Part shown: positions 58,527-64,000 of the stretch, piece by piece
Layout of the letters: each line of letters starts with the position of its first letter
Position numbering within the stretch: position 1 is the first letter of the stretch
Notes under the pieces: generated by a model
The model's input: the letters and a program-made list of their open reading frames with translations, nothing else
Database searches by the model: none
What the model was told of the DNA's origin: nothing
Position numbers and translations under genes: made by a program
Origin: Woeseiaceae bacterium
GTDB taxonomy: Bacteria > Pseudomonadota > Gammaproteobacteria > Steroidobacterales > Woeseiaceae
Direction of reading: 5' to 3'
Length of the DNA: 64,000 nt
Assembly: GCA_021773115.1 (NCBI GenBank)
Contig: JAJFKS010000006.1
Location: 439,266-503,265, forward strand

Positions 58527-61442
58527 ATGATGAGGAAATTATACGAACGCGGAACCGGCGCTTTGCTCGCGGTCAGTGTGTTTTCGTTGCTGGCGGGCTA
58601 CACACCAGCAGCGCTTGCACAAGCGCAAACTGACGGCGCCGAAGCGCTTGAAGAAATTACGGTTACAGGCTCGCGTATTCGACGCGACACATTCAACTAT
58701 TCGACACCAATCACGGTGATCGACAGCGCCGAGATTTCGGCTACCGGAACAACCAACCTGGGTGACCTGCTGCAGACGCTGCCGCAGGCAGTCTCGACGT
58801 TCAACAACGCCAACACGGCGTTCTCGACGACGTTTTCCGGCCTCAACCTGACGGATCTGCGTTTTCTCGGCACGGATCGCACACTGGTGTTGGTCAACGG
58901 CCGCAGAATGGTCTCCGGCACGCCGCCGGGCGGTGGCTACGGCGTGGATTTGAACGCCATTCCAACCGGTACCATTGAGCGTATCGAAGTACTGACCGGT
59001 GGCGCATCGGCTATTTACGGTTCCGACGCTGTTGCCGGCGTAGTCAACGTCATCACGAAGACCGATTTTGAGGGTGTCAACATTGACCTTCAGGTCGGCG
59101 GTGCGACCGAAGGAGACAAGGAGAAGACGGACGTTACGGTAACTGCGGGCGGCGAATTCGGCCAGGGCGGCTTTGCCATGCTGTCCGTCGGTTGGTCCGA
59201 CGATGAGGAACTGCGCTCCAGGGATCGTTCGTTTTCGAACACCGATCTTGACGCAATCGATCGGGACGGCGACGGATTCGGCGAATCGATTGGCTGGCTC
59301 GGCTCAAGTTTTCCGCCTCAGGGTCGAATTAATAATCTGAATGCGGGCGACGGTACCCCGTTTCGCAGCGGCATTGACGACCGGGCAAACTCGGACCGAT
59401 TCAATCGTGCGGATTTCCGTACCATATTCAACCCGGTTCGGCGTCGATTTGCGTCAGCGAACGCGTCCTATCCGCTGACGGACCGGGTTACCGCGTTCAC
59501 CGAGTTGAACTGGGCCTTCGTTCAGAGCGATTCCGAGATCGAACCGTTTGCGCTGAGTATCAACGATGACATTTTTCAGTTCAGCCGTGGCGGTAACCAG
59601 GGTTTTGATGTCGCCAGCAACCTGCTGATGTCCCCGGAGCTGAAAGCTGCCTTGCTGGCGGGTAATTTCACGAACACGAGCCAGGCTGGCACCAACGGCT
59701 GGGTTCGCCGTTTGGTTGAGTTCGGACCTCGCGCCTCTCTGGTTGACCGAACGACTGCCCGTTATGTCGCGGGTATCGACGCAGAGCTGACTGAGAACTG
59801 GGGCCTGAGTGCGTACTACACCTATGGCCGTACCGAGCAGGACCAACAGGAAACCGGGCAGATCAATACGGAACGAGCATTGCTTGCAATGAACGTAGAA
59901 CTCGCACCGGATGGCGTCACGATCCAGTGTGCAGATCCGCTTGCCCGTATCCAGGGTTGTGTGCCGTTCAACGTGTTTGGCGAGAACTCCATCTCGGCAG
60001 CAGCCGTCCGCTATCTGCAGGCGCCCCAGAACCTGAAATCTACGGTTGAGCAGGAAGTCTTCAGCATTAGTGTCACCGGTGATTTGGGTTGGGACCTGCC
60101 AGGCGGTAGTGTCGCGACGGCGTTCGGCTTCGAGCATCGTGAGGAGAGCGGTGCGGAAATCAACGGCGGCTTCGCCCAGACCGGCGTTGGTGGCGGCAAC
60201 GCAACCGCGCCGACCAACGGCAGCTTCAATGTCCAGGAGTTCTTCGCCGAGATCAGTTTGCCTGTGTTGGAACGCCTGACCCTGGATGCGGCCGTTCGCC
60301 AGGGCGACTACTCGACCGTCGGCGCCCAGACAACGTGGAAGGCTGGTTTCGACGCACCCGTCGTTGAGAGCTTCAGGCTCCGCGGTACGATATCGCAGTC
60401 GGTTCGCGCGCCTAACGTCGCCGACTTGTTTGCCGGCGCCGGCGAAACGTTTCGCAGCCTCACCGATCCCTGTGACGGTATAACCAACGCCACAACCGGA
60501 CAGATCGCCGACAACTGCCGGTCGATCGCGGTCATTCAGAATCGGATTGATGCGACGGGCTCGTTTACGCTGACGCAGATTGAGCGCCAGGGCACCGGCG
60601 GGTTCATTGGTGGAAATCCCAGTGTCCTGGAAGAAACTGCGGACTCTTTCACGTTCGGCGCGATTTGGCAGCCGACGTTCGTGAACGGATTGTCTTTGGC
60701 AGTCGACTACTACGACATCGAAATCGACGACGGTATTGCGACAACCTCGCGAAGCACCGTGCTCGAGCGTTGTTATGATGTGCCGACGGCACAGTTCGAT
60801 CCGACCTGCGGCCCCAGCCCCTCGGGTCAAATCGGCGGCGCGGCACGGCGCGATCTCCGTCCGGGAGCCGGTAACCTGAGTGGCGTAGATTCGGGCACCT
60901 CCAACGAGAACCGATTCAATACCGCCGGTATCGACATCGAAGCAAACTACACTATGGATATCGGACCGGGTACGTTCGGCGCCGCCATGATCTGGAATCA
61001 TCTGCTCGAGTGGGAAGAGATCGGAATCGCCAGCGGCGATGTCGATGACGACGCGGGTGAAATCCTGACGCCGGACAACCGGGCGACGTTCCGCTTCAAC
61101 TACGATTGGAACAACTGGCAGGCGTTCTGGCGTGTGCGTATGTGGGGTGAAGCCAAGGACTCGAATACGGCGCTGCTCACCGACGAGAACAGCGATGTGT
61201 TCGGTAACCCCCTGGCCCCGAATCTGAATGAAGTGGATACCTATTACCTACACGACATCTCGCTCGGTTATGGCGACGGGCCGTGGTCGGTGAAGGTAGG
61301 CTTGAACAATGCTTTCGACAAGAAACCGCCATTCTTAGGTCAGAGCTCCCAGTACGGCGTCACCGGCGTGAACACGGCACCTGAGGCCTATGACACGGTC
61401 GGTGCTGCCTGGTATCTGCAATTCAACTGGTCGACTGAGTAA
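58527..61442 (+). CDS. TonB-dependent outer-membrane receptor
   Basis: From ATG 58527 the receptor has 971 residues. A signal peptide ends near residue 31 ('PAALA'), followed by 'ALEEITVTGSRIRRD', plug motifs ('LGDLLQTLPQAVSTF', 'LRFLGTDRTLVLVNGRRMVSG', 'IERIEVLTGGASAIYGSDAVAGVVNVIT') and a long barrel ending 'AAWYLQFNWSTE'. It is of the same Gly-rich TonB receptor class as the one at 50.5-53.5 kb and shares several motifs with it, so the two are paralogues of about equal size. Its ligand is unknown. GGAG precedes the ATG by eight bases and a strong terminator follows at 61507. Confidence 0.92.
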   Translation: MMRKLYERGTGALLAVSVFSLLAGYTPAALAQAQTDGAEALEEITVTGSRIRRDTFNYSTPITVIDSAEISATGTTNLGDLLQTLPQAVSTFNNANTAFSTTFSGLNLTDLRFLGTDRTLVLVNGRRMVSGTPPGGGYGVDLNAIPTGTIERIEVLTGGASAIYGSDAVAGVVNVITKTDFEGVNIDLQVGGATEGDKEKTDVTVTAGGEFGQGGFAMLSVGWSDDEELRSRDRSFSNTDLDAIDRDGDGFGESIGWLGSSFPPQGRINNLNAGDGTPFRSGIDDRANSDRFNRADFRTIFNPVRRRFASANASYPLTDRVTAFTELNWAFVQSDSEIEPFALSINDDIFQFSRGGNQGFDVASNLLMSPELKAALLAGNFTNTSQAGTNGWVRRLVEFGPRASLVDRTTARYVAGIDAELTENWGLSAYYTYGRTEQDQQETGQINTERALLAMNVELAPDGVTIQCADPLARIQGCVPFNVFGENSISAAAVRYLQAPQNLKSTVEQEVFSISVTGDLGWDLPGGSVATAFGFEHREESGAEINGGFAQTGVGGGNATAPTNGSFNVQEFFAEISLPVLERLTLDAAVRQGDYSTVGAQTTWKAGFDAPVVESFRLRGTISQSVRAPNVADLFAGAGETFRSLTDPCDGITNATTGQIADNCRSIAVIQNRIDATGSFTLTQIERQGTGGFIGGNPSVLEETADSFTFGAIWQPTFVNGLSLAVDYYDIEIDDGIATTSRSTVLERCYDVPTAQFDPTCGPSPSGQIGGAARRDLRPGAGNLSGVDSGTSNENRFNTAGIDIEANYTMDIGPGTFGAAMIWNHLLEWEEIGIASGDVDDDAGEILTPDNRATFRFNYDWNNWQAFWRVRMWGEAKDSNTALLTDENSDVFGNPLAPNLNEVDTYYLHDISLGYGDGPWSVKVGLNNAFDKKPPFLGQSSQYGVTGVNTAPEAYDTVGAAWYLQFNWSTE

Positions 61443-61506
61443 AGTGCATTAAGAGTTTAGGATAAAATACCGATCAAGCGGCCTCATCGCGGGCCGTGTA
61501 GAAACC

Positions 61507-61543
61507 AAGAGGCCATCTCATTTGAGGTGGCCTCTTTTTTTTT
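61507..61543 (+). terminator. rho-independent terminator of the second TonB receptor gene
   Basis: AAGAGGCCATCTCA, TT loop, TGAGGTGGCCTCTT with one wobble pair, then nine T. It lies about 65 bases after the receptor stop and 20 bases before the convergent helicase stop; it may serve both if read as a bidirectional structure. Confidence 0.92.
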
Positions 61544-61562
61544 GGCAGGCCTCGAAGATAGG

Positions 61563-62957
61563 CTACTTCTGTACCCGCGCTCTAAACTTCCGGCCCTTGA
61601 TCGGCCGCGTTGTTAGTTGCTTGAGTGCTTTTGCAACCTGTGCGTTTTCGACAGCAACATAGGCGCTGGTATCAAACAGGTCGATCGATCCCACCGACTT
61701 ACCCGGAACGCCGCCGTCCGCTGTCAATGCACCCAGCAAATCACCCGGCCGCAGTTTATTTTTTCGGCCGCCGCCGATTTGCAAGGTTGTCATTTTGGGG
61801 GCCAGTTTATCGTCGCCTCGCTCCGCATCCGGAATGCCGCGCTGCAGAATTACTGCATCCGGCAAGGCTTTTTCTATTTCTGCCAGGCGCCACAACTCAC
61901 GTTCCTCCACCAGGCTCACCGCAACGCCCTGCTGACCCGCTCGAGCGGTACGGCCGATGCGGTGTATGTAAGTATCGGCCTGCGGCGGCAACTCGTAATT
62001 GAATACCGCGTCTATATCTTTGACATCGAGACCACGCGCCGCCACATCCGTCGCGATCAGCACGCTGGCGCTGCGATTTGAGAAGCGCACCAGCACCTGG
62101 TTTCGCTGCACCTGGTCAAGATCACCATGCAGTGCGAGCGCAACAATGCCCTGCGATTTGAGATAGGCAGCAACGTCAGCGCAATCAATCTTCGTGTTGC
62201 AAAAAACAAGATTAAGCTCGCCGCCCCAGGCTCTAAGGACTCGCAATAACTCCGCGTTACGGTTTTCGCGGGTCACCGAACACCAGGTCTGAGCAATCAA
62301 TGCGGGCTGCTCGTCATCGGTTACGTCGATCAGTTTCGGGTTCCGCTGAACTCTCGCACTGATATCCGCGATCGCATCCGGGTAAGTTGCGCTGAACAGC
62401 AGGGTTTGTCGCTCGGGTGGTACGTGTGAGAGGATCGCGTTCAGCTCATCCTCGAAACCCATGTCGAGCATACGATCCGCTTCGTCGAGCACCAGGGTTT
62501 GCAGTCCGTCGAGGTCAATCGTCTGTTTGCCGAGATGTTTCAGAATACGGCCTGGCGTACCAACAATGATGTGCGGGCTGCGTTGCAATGACGCCAGTTG
62601 TGATCGCAGCGGAGAGCCACCGCATATTGTCAACACTTTGATATTGGGAATACCCCGCGCCAGGCGCCGAATTTCTCGGGCAACCTGATCGGCCAGTTCA
62701 CGCGTCGGACAAAGTATCAGTGCCTGCGTATTGAAAGAACTCGCATCCAGCTTGTTTAACAATCCAAGTCCGAACGCAGCCGTTTTTCCGCTGCCGGTTT
62801 TGGCGCGAGCGAGTACGTCCACACCTTCGATCAAGCATGGCAGCGATTCCGCCTGCACCAGCGTCATTTCCAGGTAACCGAGATCCTTAAGGTTGCCGAG
62901 CAGCGCCGGGTTCAGATTTAGCGTGCTGAAGTCTCTGGTGTTAGACACGGCGTCCAT
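61563..62957 (-). CDS. dbpA: ATP-dependent DEAD-box RNA helicase DbpA
   Basis: This 464-residue protein has the full DEAD-box set: 'FSTLNLNPALLGNLKDLGYLEMTLVQAESLPC' (Q motif), 'ARAKTGSGKTAAFGLGLL' (motif I), 'PTRELADQVA' (Ia), 'VGTPGRIL' (Ib), 'VLDEADRMLDMGF' (II), 'LLFSATYP' (III), 'LIATDVAARGLDVKDIDAVFNYELP' (V) and 'YIHRIGRTARAG' (VI). The C-terminal part from about 390 ('MTTLQIGGGRKNKLRPGDLLGALTADGGVPGKSVGSIDLFDTSAYVAVENAQVAKALKQL') is the DbpA RNA-binding domain that recognises 23S rRNA hairpin 92 during ribosome assembly. The GST gene upstream ends three bases before this start, suggesting co-transcription. Confidence 0.95.
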   Translation of the reverse strand: MDAVSNTRDFSTLNLNPALLGNLKDLGYLEMTLVQAESLPCLIEGVDVLARAKTGSGKTAAFGLGLLNKLDASSFNTQALILCPTRELADQVAREIRRLARGIPNIKVLTICGGSPLRSQLASLQRSPHIIVGTPGRILKHLGKQTIDLDGLQTLVLDEADRMLDMGFEDELNAILSHVPPERQTLLFSATYPDAIADISARVQRNPKLIDVTDDEQPALIAQTWCSVTRENRNAELLRVLRAWGGELNLVFCNTKIDCADVAAYLKSQGIVALALHGDLDQVQRNQVLVRFSNRSASVLIATDVAARGLDVKDIDAVFNYELPPQADTYIHRIGRTARAGQQGVAVSLVEERELWRLAEIEKALPDAVILQRGIPDAERGDDKLAPKMTTLQIGGGRKNKLRPGDLLGALTADGGVPGKSVGSIDLFDTSAYVAVENAQVAKALKQLTTRPIKGRKFRARVQK

Positions 62958-62960
62958 CGG

Positions 62961-63710
62961 CTACCGATGTTTGGCGTAAACGTCGCGAACCCATCGAAGC
63001 GACGGTCGCTCAACCCACGTCGCCACGGTTGCAGCGAGTCGTGGCGGGTGCGCGAGGCCAACATAGCTTGGGTGCTGTTCCGGCAACACCAGTGGCGATA
63101 ACAGGCTCGCGACAGAAATATCCGCGCGCGAGAAACGATTACCGACCAGATAGGCGCGACCGTCTGATAGCAAGTCGTCGATCCATGCGAGCTCCGCGTC
63201 GATAATTGCCTGTGACTCCTCGCCCTGCTGTTTGCCAAGATCCATGCGCTTTTTCATAATTGAGCAGATTTTTCCCCAGCCTATAATGACCGGCAGCTTC
63301 GTCAGCAAGGGCAAATTCTTCGTGAAGATCGGCCTTACGGTCGATGGATGTTCGACCAAAGCTTCGGAATAATAAAAACGCCGCAAATGGACGCCGGCGA
63401 TATCATCGATACGTTTTTCAATGGCGACTGCCTTCTCGATATCGGCATCCGGAGTTAGCCGCTTACCGTTGAACGATCGTGTGCTTTCCGCCCAGGTGAT
63501 GATGTCGGCGGACCCCTGAATAACCCGGTTTTCGAGTTCAAGGTACGGCACCGAGGTTCCGGGGCAACCGAGTTGTTTTGCGATTTTCATGTGCTCGCCA
63601 GGCGCCACATAGCGCAGCCTGTAATCGATGCCAAGATAATCCAGTGCCCAGCGCGCCTTTTCGCAATAGTGCGATATCGCAAAGATATAAAGTGTGGGAG
63701 TCGTCATCAT
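62961..63710 (-). CDS. glutathione S-transferase family protein
   Basis: ATG 63710 (or the next ATG at 63707) gives about 249 residues; a 23-codon upstream extension covers the divergent gene and is not conserved. The N-terminal thioredoxin-like half is 'LYIFAISHYCEKARWALDYLGIDYRLRYVAPGEHMK' with 'SHYCEKARW' in place of the usual Ser/Cys active-site segment, then 'LGCPGTSVPYLELENRVIQGSADIITWAE'. The C-terminal all-helical half ends 'VERPSLRWVRDVYAKHR'. It probably uses or binds glutathione; the substrate is not clear. It is upstream of dbpA with a three-base gap and divergent from the broken phospholipase-D-like gene. Confidence 0.85.
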   Translation of the reverse strand: MMTTPTLYIFAISHYCEKARWALDYLGIDYRLRYVAPGEHMKIAKQLGCPGTSVPYLELENRVIQGSADIITWAESTRSFNGKRLTPDADIEKAVAIEKRIDDIAGVHLRRFYYSEALVEHPSTVRPIFTKNLPLLTKLPVIIGWGKICSIMKKRMDLGKQQGEESQAIIDAELAWIDDLLSDGRAYLVGNRFSRADISVASLLSPLVLPEQHPSYVGLAHPPRLAATVATWVERPSLRWVRDVYAKHR

Positions 63711-63770
63711 GGCGGCGAGTATACGCTGATACACTGTCGCTGATGCAGCCGCTGAGAATTCGGTGAAATA

Positions 63771-64000
63771 TTGACTCATTATCGCAAGCTCGGCCTGACC
63801 CTCCTGGCGATCATGCTATCGACCGGCGCACTGGCGCAGCGACAACATCGGTACACTTGCCGCCGAAATGTTGTTGAGTACCGCGGAACGTGGTGTTGCC
63901 GTTCGCGTTCTCGTCGATGATGTCCTCATCGACACCGATGACCGGACGCTGCTGTTACTGTCGGCGCATCCAAGAGTGCAGATCAGAATCTACAATCCGA
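63771..64000 (+). pseudogene. phospholipase D-like gene with deleted N-terminal domain part, cut by window edge
   Basis: A signal-peptide-like frame starts at TTG 63771 ('THYRKLGLTLLAIMLSTGALAQ'). From 63841 a different frame reads 'DNIGTLAAEMLLSTAERGVAVRVLVDD' and 'LSAHPRVQIRIYNP', which from memory is the middle of secreted PLD-family (HKD) proteins. The roughly 50-80 residues that should lie between ('..LDLQYYIW..'-type segment) are absent, and the two parts are joined one base out of frame, with a stop at 63796-63798 in the PLD frame. This looks like an internal deletion. The rest of the gene is beyond the right edge, so an alternative start (ATG 63868) or assembly join cannot be ruled out. 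Confidence 0.6.

Noticed and set aside
59454-61001. 515-codon minus-strand frame
   Set aside because: Antisense of the second TonB receptor. Long open antisense frames are common over such GC-rich, Gly-rich genes; nothing in it resembles a family.
1-64000. tRNA, rRNA, CRISPR arrays, insertion sequences and prophage genes
   Set aside because: None were recognised by eye: no repeat-spacer pattern, no transposase or integrase motifs, no tRNA cloverleaf with CCA-type ends. A short ncRNA could be missed without covariance searches.

Overview
The window looks like a chromosomal segment of a free-living, heterotrophic gammaproteobacterium with mid-range GC (judged by eye, not computed). The basis is a YbiT-type ABC-F protein, a DbpA-type helicase, a PotFGHI-type importer, two large TonB-dependent receptors with the 'EE(I/V)xVTGSRIRR' plug start, and several exported amidohydrolases. 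A marine Woeseia- or Steroidobacter-like lineage would fit, but that is only inference. I saw no rRNA, tRNA, CRISPR, integrase or insertion sequence. Most genes sit in tightly overlapping operons with ATGA, TAATG or TGATG junctions.

Layout. 1-2.6 kb: two coupled FAD amine-oxidase-like genes; the first (PuuB-like) runs off the left edge. 2.6-8.8 kb: short mixed operons (DUF3052, cupin lipoprotein, GNAT, FAD monooxygenase, HAD phosphatase, homocysteine S-methyltransferase, amidohydrolase lipoprotein), plus a possible beta-propeller gene remnant. 8.3-25.7 kb: the most striking region. A BetI-like TetR gene and a 20-bp perfect palindrome (17532-17551) separate two divergent operons. Leftward lie a class III aminotransferase, two PYROXD2-like flavoproteins, a GcvT-like protein, an ADP-forming acyl-CoA synthetase, a TIM-barrel isomerase-like protein and a MOSC protein. 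Rightward lie the regulator, an acyl-CoA dehydrogenase and a complete PotF/G/H/I-type importer. A Rieske oxygenase of the quaternary-ammonium demethylase kind and a fold-III PLP decarboxylase follow. I read this as an uptake and catabolism module for a diamine, polyamine or N-methylated amine; the substrate is not known.

25.8-33.2 kb: a diheme peroxidase, a YtkA-domain membrane protein with a predicted mature N-terminal His, and a ZIP-like transporter, followed by a flavin reductase / BASS transporter / DUF2339 operon. 33.2-44.8 kb: two exported amidohydrolases converge on a PD40 propeller-amidohydrolase fusion. The fusion is translationally coupled to a C39-peptidase ABC exporter with its HlyD-type adaptor; an N-truncated TMEM175-like gene, a LysR gene and an AsnC/Lrp gene with a possible 15-codon leader follow. 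44.8-50.3 kb: an HI0933-like flavoprotein, an ECF sigma / membrane regulator / HEAT-repeat / secreted-protein operon, and a 5'-nucleotidase lipoprotein. 50.5-64 kb: two TonB receptors with good terminators, a class V aminotransferase, an acyltransferase-3 gene broken by a single-base frameshift in an A7/T7 tract, a YbiT-type ABC-F gene, DbpA, a GST, and at the right edge a phospholipase D-like gene whose signal peptide joins out of frame to the middle of the domain.
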